A stretch of DNA of 64,000 nt, taken from contig NZ_WXVV01000006.1 in assembly GCF_013433315.1 (NCBI RefSeq), forward strand, positions 1-64,000, read 5' to 3'. The position numbers were made by a program, and so were the translations under genes. The notes beneath the pieces are model-generated. The model was not told the origin of the DNA, ran no database searches, and was given only the letters and a program-made list of their open reading frames with translations. The number at the start of each line of letters is the position of its first letter. Position 1 is the stretch's first letter. Shown here one piece after another: positions 25,193 through 33,854 of the stretch. The stretch comes from Pseudomonas crudilactis (GTDB lineage Bacteria; Pseudomonadota; Gammaproteobacteria; Pseudomonadales; Pseudomonadaceae).

Positions 25193-26602
25193 CAGCGACG
25201 CAGTGGCAGCGGCCAAAGCTCGACCAAAGATTTCCGCGACACGGTCGATTTCGGCAGCGGTAATCACCAGCGGCGGCAGGAAACGCACTACCGCACCATG
25301 GCGACCGCCCAGTTCCAGAATCAACCCACGCTTGAGGCATTCGCGCTGTACCAGCGGCGCCAGTCGCGCAAACGCCGGTGGATGACCGAGCGCATCCGGT
25401 GTGCCGTTCGGCTCGACCAGTTCGACGCCGAGCATCAGGCCACGACCGCGAATATCACCCAGTTGCGGGAAGTCGCGTTGCAGGATGCGCAGGTGCTCGC
25501 TGAGGCGTTCACCCATGGCAGCAGCGTGCTCGCAGACCTTGTGCTCAACCAGATAACGCATCACCGCAGAACCGGCAGCCATGGCCATCTGATTGCCACG
25601 GAAGGTGCCGGCGTGCGCACCCGGTTGCCAGGTGTCGAGCCAGTCGCGATAGACCACCACGGCCAACGGCAGGCTGCCGCCGATGGCTTTGGACAACACC
25701 ACCACATCCGGGGTGATGTCGGCGTGTTCAAAGGCAAACATTTTGCCGGTACGGGCGAAACCGCTCTGGATCTCGTCGACGATCAGCGCCACACCGGCCT
25801 TCTCGGTGATCCGGCGCAAGCCGCGCAGCCACTCGATATCCGCCGGAATCACGCCGCCCTCACCCTGCACCGCTTCGACGATCACCGCAGCGGGCAGTTG
25901 CACGCCGGCCTCGGGGTCGTTGAGGAGGTTTTCCAGGTAACTCAGGTTGGCCTTCACGCCTGCTGCGCCACCGAGGCCGAACGGGCAACGGTAGTCATAC
26001 GGGAACGGCATGAACTGCACGCCATTGCTGAGCAAGGCGCCCAACGGCTTTTTCGGCCCCAGGCTGCCCATCAGACTCAGCGCGCCCTGGCTCATGCCGT
26101 GATAACCACCGGAGAACGACAGCACGGTGCTACGCCCGGTCGCCGTGCGTACCAGCTTCAGCGCCGCTTCCACGGCATCGGTGCCGGTCGGCCCGCAGAA
26201 CTGGATTTTCGCTTCAGCCGCGAGGGCGGAAGGCAGCAGGCCAAACAGATCCTGGACAAACTGATCCTTGACCGGCGTGGTCAGGTCGAGGGTGTGCAGC
26301 GGCAATTCATCGGCCAGCACCTGCTGGATCGCTTCGATCACCACTGGGTGGTTATGCCCCAGCGCCAGCGTGCCGGCACCGGCCAGACAGTCGATGAAGG
26401 TGCGCCCTTCGACGTCTTCGACATACAAGCCTTTGGCGCGCTTCAGGGCCAGCGGAATGCGCCGTGGATAGCTGCGCGCGTTGGATTCCTGTTGAGCCTG
26501 ACGGGCCAGCAATGGCGATTCATTGAACTGGTACAACGTTTCGGCCGGCGCCGAAGTAACCCGGGCCGACGACTCTTCGATAAGGCTGGTGGCGACTGAC
26601 AT
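25190..26602 (-). CDS. pvdH: PvdH, L-2,4-diaminobutyrate:2-oxoglutarate aminotransferase
   Basis: A 470-residue class III PLP aminotransferase that makes L-2,4-diaminobutyrate from aspartate semialdehyde, the Dab unit loaded by Pvd[55 protein letters not shown] and the PLP-lysine segment [18 protein letters not shown] are all present. The ATG at 26602 follows GAGGGG; an upstream alternative at 26638 is less likely. A perfect PvdS box lies about 100 bp upstream. MbtH is encoded just downstream from its own PvdS promoter. Confidence 0.93.
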   Translation of the reverse strand: MSVATSLIEESSARVTSAPAETLYQFNESPLLARQAQQESNARSYPRRIPLALKRAKGLYVEDVEGRTFIDCLAGAGTLALGHNHPVVIEAIQQVLADELPLHTLDLTTPVKDQFVQDLFGLLPSALAAEAKIQFCGPTGTDAVEAALKLVRTATGRSTVLSFSGGYHGMSQGALSLMGSLGPKKPLGALLSNGVQFMPFPYDYRCPFGLGGAAGVKANLSYLENLLNDPEAGVQLPAAVIVEAVQGEGGVIPADIEWLRGLRRITEKAGVALIVDEIQSGFARTGKMFAFEHADITPDVVVLSKAIGGSLPLAVVVYRDWLDTWQPGAHAGTFRGNQMAMAAGSAVMRYLVEHKVCEHAAAMGERLSEHLRILQRDFPQLGDIRGRGLMLGVELVEPNGTPDALGHPPAFARLAPLVQRECLKRGLILELGGRHGAVVRFLPPLVITAAEIDRVAEIFGRALAAATASL

Positions 26603-26704
26603 CTCTCGACCCCTCAATTGGCTATGGATAGTGACCAAAACAGCACACCGGACAGGTGCGCATTCCGATCACGGGGCGCACTTGCAGGTTTTCCTGTTCT
26701 GGAA

Positions 26705-26730
26705 ACGCTTAAGGGGCCCGAGGATTTAGC
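26705..26730 (-). promoter_or_regulatory. PvdS-dependent promoter of pvdH
   Basis: GCTAAATCC (from 26730) with TAAAT at 26728-26724, exactly 16 nt, then CGT at 26707-26705, on the minus strand. This matches the full extended IS box. Confidence 0.9.
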
Positions 26731-26744
26731 CCGTGATCGAGTTG

Positions 26745-27230
26745 TCAGCCCGGCAATGCCAACGGCTTGTGCATGGGCAGGGTTTGCAAGCCTTGGTATT
26801 CGAAGGGCGGCGCAGACTCGCGATAACCCAGACGCCGATAAAAAGCGCGGCCGGTGCGCGTGCTGTTGAGGTCAGCGTGAAGCACTCCGCGAACCCGCAA
26901 CCAGCCTTCCAGATCCTGCATCAGCGCCCGCCCGACGCCGCGCCGAAAGGATTCCGGCTGCACGTAACACAACGAAATGTCGCCACCGGCCTGGGCCATG
27001 CCGACACCGACCGGTTTTTCCTCAAGCAAAGCGAGACACAGGTAGAACAACGGGTCGGCGAGCCGCACACTGATGAAGTCGGCCGATTGCTGGCCGATCC
27101 ATGTGCTGACGAGTGGCGGATCGTTACGGTGGTCGAGCGCACAACCGATACGGATAGAACGCTCGATGATGCGGCTGATGATGCCGGCGTCGGCCAGTTT
27201 GGCCGGACGAATGCAGATGAGTGCTTCCAT
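26745..27230 (-). CDS. GNAT family N-acetyltransferase
   Basis: A 161-residue acetyltransferase of the GNAT fold. ICIRPAKLADAGIISRIIERS opens the domain, the acetyl-CoA pyrophosphate loop is in SFRRGVGRALMQDLE, and the C-terminal HADLNSTRTGRAFYRRLGYRE block is typical. It lies 15 bases upstream of the pvdH PvdS box, reading in the same direction, but has its own GAGGGA ribosome site. The substrate is unknown and there is no sign that it belongs to pyoverdine synthesis. Confidence 0.85.
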   Translation of the reverse strand: MEALICIRPAKLADAGIISRIIERSIRIGCALDHRNDPPLVSTWIGQQSADFISVRLADPLFYLCLALLEEKPVGVGMAQAGGDISLCYVQPESFRRGVGRALMQDLEGWLRVRGVLHADLNSTRTGRAFYRRLGYRESAPPFEYQGLQTLPMHKPLALPG

Positions 27231-27354
27231 GGCGCAGTTCCCTCAATCCATTGAGTCAAAGCTGCGTCGACCTTACCCCCACCCCAGCCGGATAGCGAAC
27301 GTCTAGAAGTTACATTTGATGTGTCTGGCAGCTCCTACACAGGCTGTGCTGGAA

Positions 27355-28677
27355 TCAGACAGGCTGCAACGGCATGGTCAGCTCGACCCGCAAGCCATCC
27401 GGGCGGCTGTCGAAATGCAGGGCGCAGTCGCAACGCTGAACGATCGCCTGGACAATCGCCAGGCCGAGGCCGCAACCGGTGCTCTGGCCGTTGCGCCAGA
27501 AGCGTTGGGTCAGGTGTTGCAAGTCATCCGGCGCAATCCCCGGCCCGTGGTCGCGCACGACAAAACGTACACGGTTGCCAATGGTTTCCAGACTCAGCTC
27601 AACCGCACAGTCCTCGGGGGTATGACGCAGGGCGTTGTCGAGCAGATTGCGCAGCGCCGCAATCGACAGCACGGCCGGCATCTGTAGCGGAGCAGCAGAA
27701 AGCTCAGCCGGCAGTTGCAGTTTGATGCGCAGGCGCTCGCCTCCCGTGGCGTCCTGAATCGCCAGGCGTGCCACCTGCTCGGCGCTGCATTGCGAACCGT
27801 CATCGAACGACAGACTGCCCTCGACCCGCGCCAGCAATAGCAATTGCTCGAGGGTGCGATGCAAGCGATCGGCCCCCTCCTCGGCCCGCGCCAGCGACTG
27901 ATCGCGGGCGCTGCCATCGGTCATGCGCGCGACTTGCAGGTGGGTCTTGATCGCCGTCAGCGGACTGCGCAGTTCATGGGCCGCGTCACCGGTCAAACGG
28001 CGCTCACGCTCAATGGTCTTGCCGATGCGCTGGAACAATTGGTTCTGTGTTTCGAGCAGCGGCTTCAATTCGCTGGGAAAGGTCTGGATCTGCAGCGGTT
28101 CGAGTGAGTCGGCATTGCGCCGCATCAGCGCCTCACGCAGACGGTTGAGCGGCGCCAGCCCCTGGCCGATGCCCAGCCACAACAGGCACAGGCAGCCGAG
28201 CAACGCCACGCCCACCGGCACCGAGGCCGCCAGCAGAATCGACATGTTCAGCGCCTCGCGCTCGATCTGCCGGTCGGCCGTGGTGATGCGCACATCGCCC
28301 CGGGCGAGGGTGAAGCTGCGCCACGGTGCACCGTCGATCATCTGGTCATGGAAGCCCATTTTCTCGGCTTCCAGCGCCTGTTCGGGATTGTTGTGGCTGC
28401 GCGCAAGAATTTCCCCGCGCAACGAGCTGACCTGACAGGCCATGCCACCGGGGATATTCAGTTGTTCGGCACTGAAATGGGTGCCCTCGCCTTTGCTCGG
28501 CAAAGTCGGCAACTGTTCCAGCAGCCCGGCGACCATGCGCGCCGAGGCTACCAGCCGCTGGTCGAGGGAAAACATCATCTGATTGCGCAAGTCACTGAGC
28601 ATCCAGGCCGCCGCCAGCGCCCAGATCAGCGCAAACGCAGCGCCGAGGGTCAGGCTCAGGCGCAGTCGCAGGCTCAT
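27355..28677 (-). CDS. dsbS: DsbS-like sensor histidine kinase
   Basis: A 440-residue membrane histidine kinase. Two N-terminal hydrophobic segments flank a periplasmic sensor domain with a single Cys81 (GGMACQV); in P. aeruginosa DsbS a cysteine at this position is reported to sense copper. The cytoplasmic part has the H box DAAHELRSPLTAIKTH, N box LRNLLDNALRHTP, G1 DHGPGIAPDD and G2 GCGLGLAIV. The ATG overlaps the DsbR stop by one base. Identity rests on the arrangement dsbS-dsbR divergent from dsbD-dsbE-dsbG, as in PA2480-PA2476. Confidence 0.82.
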   Translation of the reverse strand: MSLRLRLSLTLGAAFALIWALAAAWMLSDLRNQMMFSLDQRLVASARMVAGLLEQLPTLPSKGEGTHFSAEQLNIPGGMACQVSSLRGEILARSHNNPEQALEAEKMGFHDQMIDGAPWRSFTLARGDVRITTADRQIEREALNMSILLAASVPVGVALLGCLCLLWLGIGQGLAPLNRLREALMRRNADSLEPLQIQTFPSELKPLLETQNQLFQRIGKTIERERRLTGDAAHELRSPLTAIKTHLQVARMTDGSARDQSLARAEEGADRLHRTLEQLLLLARVEGSLSFDDGSQCSAEQVARLAIQDATGGERLRIKLQLPAELSAAPLQMPAVLSIAALRNLLDNALRHTPEDCAVELSLETIGNRVRFVVRDHGPGIAPDDLQHLTQRFWRNGQSTGCGLGLAIVQAIVQRCDCALHFDSRPDGLRVELTMPLQPV

Positions 28678-29357
28678 CACTTGTCTTGCTCTCCAGCATC
28701 GGCCGGGCCGAGGCGATAGCCCAGACCGCGCACGGTTTCGACGATGCCTTTGCCCAGTTTGCTGCGCAGATGATGGATGTGCACGTTCAGCGCGTTGCTT
28801 TCCAGTTCATCGTTGAAGCCGTAGACGCTGTCTTTCAACTGCTCGGTGGACAGCACCCGGCCACGATTGTGCAGCAGCGCCTGCAACAGCGATTGTTCAC
28901 GCCGCGACAAGTCAACCGGTTTGCCGGCCAACCTGGTTTCGCGGCTGCTCGGGTCGTACGTCAGTGCGCCGTGCTCGATCAGGTTGACGCTGCGCCCGGC
29001 CACCCGGCGCAACAGGGTTTGCAGACGGGCAAACAGTTCACGCAGATCGAACGGTTTGAGCAGGTAATCGTCGGCCCCGGCCTGCAAGCCATCGACACGG
29101 TCGGTCACCGAGTCGCGCGCGGTCAGGATCAGCACCGGAATCTCCAGGCCGCTCTGCCGCAGTTGTTGCAGCAACTTGAGGCCATCTTCGTCGGGCAAGC
29201 CGAGATCGAGCACCATCACGTCGAATTCGGCAACTTTGAGCATCGCCCGCGCTTTCGACGCGGTGTTGACGTGCTCGACGGTCAAACCTTGAGCCGTAAG
29301 ACCGGCAACGATGCCGCTGGCGATCAGCTCATCGTCTTCGCAAACCAGTACGTGCAT
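28677..29357 (-). CDS. dsbR: DsbR-like OmpR-family response regulator
   Basis: A 226-residue response regulator. Receiver domain with Asp51 as the phospho-acceptor (VMVLDLGLPDEDG) and the conserved Thr-Ala (LTARDS) and Lys (LLKPFD) residues; C-terminal winged helix (LSRREQSLLQALL, then ESNALNVHIHHLRSKLG). It would activate dsbDEG when its kinase is stimulated, with copper the known signal in P. aeruginosa. In that species it adjoins dsbD; here a hemopexin-like gene lies between them. Confidence 0.84.
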   Translation of the reverse strand: MHVLVCEDDELIASGIVAGLTAQGLTVEHVNTASKARAMLKVAEFDVMVLDLGLPDEDGLKLLQQLRQSGLEIPVLILTARDSVTDRVDGLQAGADDYLLKPFDLRELFARLQTLLRRVAGRSVNLIEHGALTYDPSSRETRLAGKPVDLSRREQSLLQALLHNRGRVLSTEQLKDSVYGFNDELESNALNVHIHHLRSKLGKGIVETVRGLGYRLGPADAGEQDK

Positions 29358-29595
29358 GGGTGCTCCATGGATAAAAAAGGCGAGTGAAGCAGGCGAGGAT
29401 TAAGCGGCAATTATGACCGTCACCGGTGTTTACGCAAAGCCGGGCAAAAACATCGGGGCGCCACCTGACGCTGGGACTCACTCTGCGCTGAAACTTTCCC
29501 ACTAATAAAGAAACACATTCTCCCTATGTAATAACCCTTCGATCATTTAGTTTTCGACCGGTAAACACCAACAACTTTAAAGGGACTTAATAAAC

Positions 29596-30288
29596 ATGCC
29601 TAACCTAACAAACTTCGTCGCGATCGATTGGCGTTCCGGCCCTGATCGTATTTATTTCTTCTTCAAGGACAGCAACACCTATTCCCGATTCGATATCGGT
29701 GACAATAAGGTATCCGCCAACTATCCGGCATTGGTCGGCGGTAACTGGGACAGCTTTGGCCCCCATGCCAAAGACTTGCGTTTCGGACTGACAACCACTT
29801 CATTCGGCTGGAACACCTCGTCCGATGAAGATATTGCCTGGTTGTTCTTCTATCAGGGAACCACACCCGTGGTGTGTAAATACAACCAGGACGAGGACAA
29901 GGTCGATGCCTTCTATAAAGTTGCCGATTCGATCTGGAAGCCGATACTGCCCTACTTCGACAAGATCATCGCCGGTACCTGGTTCCAACTGACCGGTCAG
30001 CCGTTTCTGTTCAGATTTATTCTGAACGACGGACACTATCTATCGTTTAACTACAAGGCAAAGACCCTGACTTACAAATCCTTCGGAGATTATCAACTTG
30101 GGGCGCTGAAACCGTACAAGGACCGCATCATCACGGCAGCGCAAAATGACCGGACTTTCGCCGACAGCTACTGGTACATTTTCCTGACCGACAACCAATA
30201 CCTGACTTACAACATTCAGTCCGACCGTCTGGTCTCCGGCCCGCAAACCATCAATGACCAGAACTGGCCAGGACTGCTGCGCGGCTGA
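29596..30288 (+). CDS. Hemopexin-repeat protein (photopexin-like four-bladed propeller)
   Basis: A 230-residue protein built of four hemopexin-type repeats, each with an aromatic-rich strand pair and a WPGL-like end: residues about 5-60 (DRIYFFFKDSNTYSRFDI), 65-125 (WLFFYQGTTPVVCKYN), 128-178 (FLFRFILNDGHYLSFNY) and 180-228 (YWYIFLTDNQYLTYNI), ending NWPGLLRG. There is no signal peptide or membrane segment, so it is cytoplasmic or exported by an unusual route. Photorhabdus photopexins and plant albumin-2 share the fold; heme or polyamine binding is known for some. Base composition is lower in GC than its neighbours. It separates dsbR from dsbD and may be a horizontally acquired insertion. Confidence 0.8.
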   Translation: MPNLTNFVAIDWRSGPDRIYFFFKDSNTYSRFDIGDNKVSANYPALVGGNWDSFGPHAKDLRFGLTTTSFGWNTSSDEDIAWLFFYQGTTPVVCKYNQDEDKVDAFYKVADSIWKPILPYFDKIIAGTWFQLTGQPFLFRFILNDGHYLSFNYKAKTLTYKSFGDYQLGALKPYKDRIITAAQNDRTFADSYWYIFLTDNQYLTYNIQSDRLVSGPQTINDQNWPGLLRG

Positions 30289-30319
30289 TTGGCCGAAACC
30301 GGAGGGCCTTGTAGGATAG

Positions 30320-30337
30320 GGTTAATTATCGGTTAAT
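30320..30337. promoter_or_regulatory. Candidate DsbR binding site before dsbD
   Basis: Two GGTTAAT heptamers start 11 bp apart (30320 and 30331), one helical turn, as OmpR-family dimers prefer. They lie 49 bp before dsbD. No matching pair was found before dsbR or the hemopexin gene. Confidence 0.5.
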
Positions 30338-30385
30338 CGCCGCCGCCCATTCTGCACCTCACTTGCACAGGGACAAGGCTCCTCC

Positions 30386-32119
30386 ATGCGTCATTTTTTT
30401 CTCTTTTTTGCTCTGCTGATTTCCAGCCTGGCCCAGGCTGGAAACAATCCGTTTGAGACAAAACCGGAGTTTCTGCCGGTCGACCAGGCATTCGTGCTCA
30501 CCTCGGAACGCCTGGAATCCGGTGAAACCCAGCTGTTCTGGCAAATAACCGACGGCTATTACCTGTATCAGAAACGCTTGAAATTCGATGGACTGAGCGC
30601 GCAGCAGCAGCCCGCGCTGCCTGAAGGCGAATCCCACAGCGACGAGTTCTTCGGTGAACAACCGGTCTATCGCCAGGGGCTGGAAGTGAAAATCCCGGCA
30701 ACCGCCACAGGCCAGATCAAGGTCAGCTATCAGGGCTGTGCCGACGCGGGGCTGTGCTATCCGCCGCAAACCCGGGTGATTGACCTGGGCGGCAAGGCCG
30801 CGGTGGCCGCAGGTGCAGAAGCACCCGATCAGGCCTTGGCCAGCAGCCTGCAACAACGGGCGCTGGGCTGGAGCCTGCTGGTGTTTTTCGGCCTCGGACT
30901 GTTGCTGGCCTTCACCCCATGCACATTGCCGATGCTGCCGATTCTGGCCGGTATGGTGGTCGGCAGTGGTGCCACCCCGCGTCGCGGTTTTGCGCTGGCC
31001 GGCAGTTATGTGATCTGCATGGCGCTGGTGTATGCGGCGATGGGCGTGATTGCCGCGCTGCTCGGCGCAAACCTGCAGGCGTGGTTGCAGAATCCGTGGC
31101 TGCTCGGCACGTTTGCCGCGATCTTCGTGGTGCTGGCCTTGCCGATGTTCGGCTTCTTTGAACTGCAACTGCCGGTGGCCATGCGCGACCGCCTCGAACA
31201 CGCCTCGCGCAGTCGCAGCGGTGGCAGCCTGATCGGTGCCGGGGTGCTCGGTGCCTTGTCCGGTTTGTTGGTCGGACCTTGCATGACCGCGCCGCTGGCG
31301 GGGGCGTTGCTGTATATCGCACAGAGCGGCAACGCACTGCACGGCGGCTTGATTCTGTTCTCGCTGGGCATCGGCATCGGTGTGCCGTTGTTGTTGCTGG
31401 TGACCGTGGGCAATCGCTTCCTGCCCAAACCCGGCGCCTGGATGAACCTGCTCAAAGGCGTGTTCGGTTTCCTCTTCCTTGCCACCGCGCTGTTGATGTT
31501 GCGTCCGGTGCTGGAGGCTTCGTTGTGGCTGGGTCTGTGCGGTGCATTGCTGTTGATCGCCGCATTCTGCGCCTGGAAACAGTCCGAAGGTTTTGGCCGC
31601 GTTGCCCAATTGTTCGGCGCAACCTCGCTGTTGCTCGGGTTGTGGGGCAGTTTGCTGGTGATTGGTGCGGCGGGCGGCAGCGATGATCCGTATCAGCCGT
31701 TGCAGGTCTACAGTGCCGGCCGCGCCAGTGCGGCGGCGCCATCGGCGCATGACGCATTCGTCACGATCAAGGAACCGGCGGCACTGCAAAGTGAACTCGA
31801 TGCCGCCAAAGCCAAGGGTCAGTGGGTACTGCTCGACTATTACGCCGACTGGTGTGTGTCGTGCAAGGTCATGGAGAAACAGGTATTCGGCAAAGACAAG
31901 GTCATGCAGGCGTTGAGCGACGTGCGCCTGCTGCGCCTCGATGTCACTGCCGACAATGCCGCCAGCCGTGAATTGCTCAGCCGCTACAAGGTGCCGGGGC
32001 CACCGAGCTTCGTCTGGATCGGCACGGATGGCGAAGAACGCCGCAGCCAGCGCATCACCGGCGAAGTCGATGCCGATACGTTTCTGCAACGCTGGGCTAC
32101 CACCCGGGAAGCCAATTAA
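30386..32119 (+). CDS. dsbD: Thiol:disulfide interchange protein DsbD
   Basis: A 577-residue inner-membrane electron carrier that moves reducing power from cytoplasmic thioredoxin to periplasmic thiol proteins. Signal peptide (1-18), periplasmic alpha domain with Cys118 and Cys124 (YQGCADAGLCYPP), about eight membrane segments with the redox cysteines in FTPCTLPMLP and LVGPCMTAPLAG, and a C-terminal thioredoxin gamma domain with Cys490-VS-Cys493. It overlaps the dsbE-like start by one base. In the DsbRS regulon it supplies electrons to DsbE and DsbG. Confidence 0.9.
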   Translation: MRHFFLFFALLISSLAQAGNNPFETKPEFLPVDQAFVLTSERLESGETQLFWQITDGYYLYQKRLKFDGLSAQQQPALPEGESHSDEFFGEQPVYRQGLEVKIPATATGQIKVSYQGCADAGLCYPPQTRVIDLGGKAAVAAGAEAPDQALASSLQQRALGWSLLVFFGLGLLLAFTPCTLPMLPILAGMVVGSGATPRRGFALAGSYVICMALVYAAMGVIAALLGANLQAWLQNPWLLGTFAAIFVVLALPMFGFFELQLPVAMRDRLEHASRSRSGGSLIGAGVLGALSGLLVGPCMTAPLAGALLYIAQSGNALHGGLILFSLGIGIGVPLLLLVTVGNRFLPKPGAWMNLLKGVFGFLFLATALLMLRPVLEASLWLGLCGALLLIAAFCAWKQSEGFGRVAQLFGATSLLLGLWGSLLVIGAAGGSDDPYQPLQVYSAGRASAAAPSAHDAFVTIKEPAALQSELDAAKAKGQWVLLDYYADWCVSCKVMEKQVFGKDKVMQALSDVRLLRLDVTADNAASRELLSRYKVPGPPSFVWIGTDGEERRSQRITGEVDADTFLQRWATTREAN

Positions 32120-33000
32120 TGCTGACTTTGACCCTCGGCACCTTTGCCATTGCGCTTAATCACCTGCTGCTGATCAGTGCCCTGGCGCTGGCGACCTTTG
32201 TCGGCTGGCGGGTGGCCAAGCGTGGCGGCGATAACCCCGAGTCGGCCTTGTTCAGCCTGTTTCTGCTGGGCATGCTCGCAGCGCGAGTTGCCTTTGTGCT
32301 GCTGTACTGGTCGCACTATCGCAATGATCCGTGGCAGATCATCGATTTGCGTGATGGCGGTTTCCTCGCCTGGCCGGGTGTGATTGTGTTGCTGCTGGTG
32401 GCGCTGTATCGCGGCTGGCGCCGTCCGGGCTTGCGCCGCCCGCTGGGGTTTGGGGTGGCCAGCGGTGTAGCGTTCTGGCTGTTGGCGACGCTGTCGTTGA
32501 ACATCTATGAACAAGGCACCCGATTGCCGGACATCTCCCTGCGCAATGCCGCCGGAGAAACCATCCAGCTCAGCGACTATCAGGGTGGCCCGCTAGTGAT
32601 CAATCTGTGGGCGACCTGGTGTCCACCGTGCCGACGCGAGATGCCGGTGCTGGAAAACGCCCAGCAGCAACGACCCGACCTGACCTTCCTGTTCGTCAAT
32701 CAGGCCGAAAGCATGCAAAGCGTGGCGACATTTCTCGAAACCCAGGGCCTGAGCCTCAACAACGTGCTGTTCGACCGCAGCGGTCGGCTAGGTCAGGCCG
32801 TGGGTTCCATGGCATTGCCGACTACGCTGTTCTATAGCCCTGACGGTCGACTGCTGAGCAGTCACTTAGGCGAACTATCGAACGCCAGCCTGGCGCGCGC
32901 GCTGGAAAACTTCGCCACCCCGACCCCGAATTCGAACCCGGCCACTGCACCGGCCACCTCTGCAAGGAAACTGCCATGCCCCGCCTCCGCCACCTGCTGA
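32119..33000 (+). CDS. dsbE: TlpA/DsbE-like thioredoxin with an N-terminal membrane domain
   Basis: A 293-residue protein. The first 130 residues carry about four hydrophobic segments resembling part of a prolipoprotein-diacylglyceryl-transferase-like membrane module; no catalytic motif of that enzyme is seen. The periplasmic C-terminal thioredoxin domain has Trp167-Cys168-Pro-Pro-Cys171 and an LPTTLFYSPDG cis-proline loop. It is the middle gene of dsbDEG, overlapping dsbD by one base and dsbG by 25. Its redox partner is expected to be DsbD. The fusion explains why it is longer than classical DsbE. Confidence 0.85.
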   Translation: MLTLTLGTFAIALNHLLLISALALATFVGWRVAKRGGDNPESALFSLFLLGMLAARVAFVLLYWSHYRNDPWQIIDLRDGGFLAWPGVIVLLLVALYRGWRRPGLRRPLGFGVASGVAFWLLATLSLNIYEQGTRLPDISLRNAAGETIQLSDYQGGPLVINLWATWCPPCRREMPVLENAQQQRPDLTFLFVNQAESMQSVATFLETQGLSLNNVLFDRSGRLGQAVGSMALPTTLFYSPDGRLLSSHLGELSNASLARALENFATPTPNSNPATAPATSARKLPCPASATC

Positions 33001-33746
33001 CGCTGACTCTGGGCACCGCCCTGCTGCACTTGCCGTTGGTGCAGGCCGCTGAAGAGTTGCCTGCGGCGATCAAACAGATCGAAGCCAAAGGCGCGAAAAT
33101 CGTCGGCCAGTTCGACGCCCCTGATGGCTTGCGCGGTTATGCGGCGCAGTATCAGAACCGCGGCATGGCGCTGTACCTGACCCCGGATGGCAAACACGTG
33201 TTGCTCGGTAATCTGTACGACGCTGACGGCAAGGATCTGAGCAGCGAGCCACTGCAAAAACTGGTTTACGCGCCGATGGCCAAGGAAACCTGGGCCAAGT
33301 TCGAGGCGAGCAACTGGATTCAGGACGGCAACAAGGATGCACCGCGCACCGTGTACCTGTTCAGCGATCCGAACTGTCCTTACTGCAACATGTTCTGGGA
33401 ACAGGCGCGACCATGGGTCAAGGCCGGCAAGGTGCAACTGCGCCACATCATGGTCGGCATTATTCGTGAAGACAGTCCGGGTAAATCGGCCGCGTTGCTG
33501 GCTGCGAAGGATCCGGCCAAGGCGCTGGAAGATCACGAAAAGGCTGGCAAGGGCAGCTCGCTCAAAGCCTTGAAAGATATTCCGGTGGCCGTGCAGAGCA
33601 AACTGGCGGCGAACATGCAGTTGATGGAAGACCTCGATTTGCAGGCGACGCCGGCAATCTTCTATATGGATGACAAGGGTGAACTGCAGCAGCAGCAAGG
33701 CGCGCCTTCGCCGGACAAGTTGGTGAAGATTCTCGGGCCTAAGTAG
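32976..33746 (+). CDS. dsbG: Thiol:disulfide isomerase/chaperone DsbG
   Basis: A 256-residue periplasmic dimer-type disulfide isomerase. Signal peptide (LTLTLGTALLHLPLVQA), N-terminal dimerisation domain, then a thioredoxin domain with Cys134-PY-Cys137 (SDPNCPYCNMFW) and a TPAIFYMDDKG cis-proline loop. The ATG lies within the end of dsbE, a sign of tight coupling. In P. aeruginosa the operon protects proteins under copper stress. Confidence 0.88.
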   Translation: MPRLRHLLTLTLGTALLHLPLVQAAEELPAAIKQIEAKGAKIVGQFDAPDGLRGYAAQYQNRGMALYLTPDGKHVLLGNLYDADGKDLSSEPLQKLVYAPMAKETWAKFEASNWIQDGNKDAPRTVYLFSDPNCPYCNMFWEQARPWVKAGKVQLRHIMVGIIREDSPGKSAALLAAKDPAKALEDHEKAGKGSSLKALKDIPVAVQSKLAANMQLMEDLDLQATPAIFYMDDKGELQQQQGAPSPDKLVKILGPK

Positions 33747-33774
33747 CTTCGGATTCTTTATTGCCTGAACCGGC

Positions 33775-33840
33775 CTCTTCGCGAGCAAGCTCGCTCCCAC
33801 AGGGATCATGTTGACTGTGGGAGCGAGCCTGCTCGCGAAG
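33775..33840. repeat. REP pair (REPIN-like)
   Basis: CTTCGCGAGCAAGCTCGCTC and its inverted partner GTGGGAGCGAGCCTGCTCGC with about 13 bases between. It lies between the convergent dsbG and hydrolase genes. Confidence 0.8.
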
Positions 33841-33854
33841 AACGGACACCCGGT

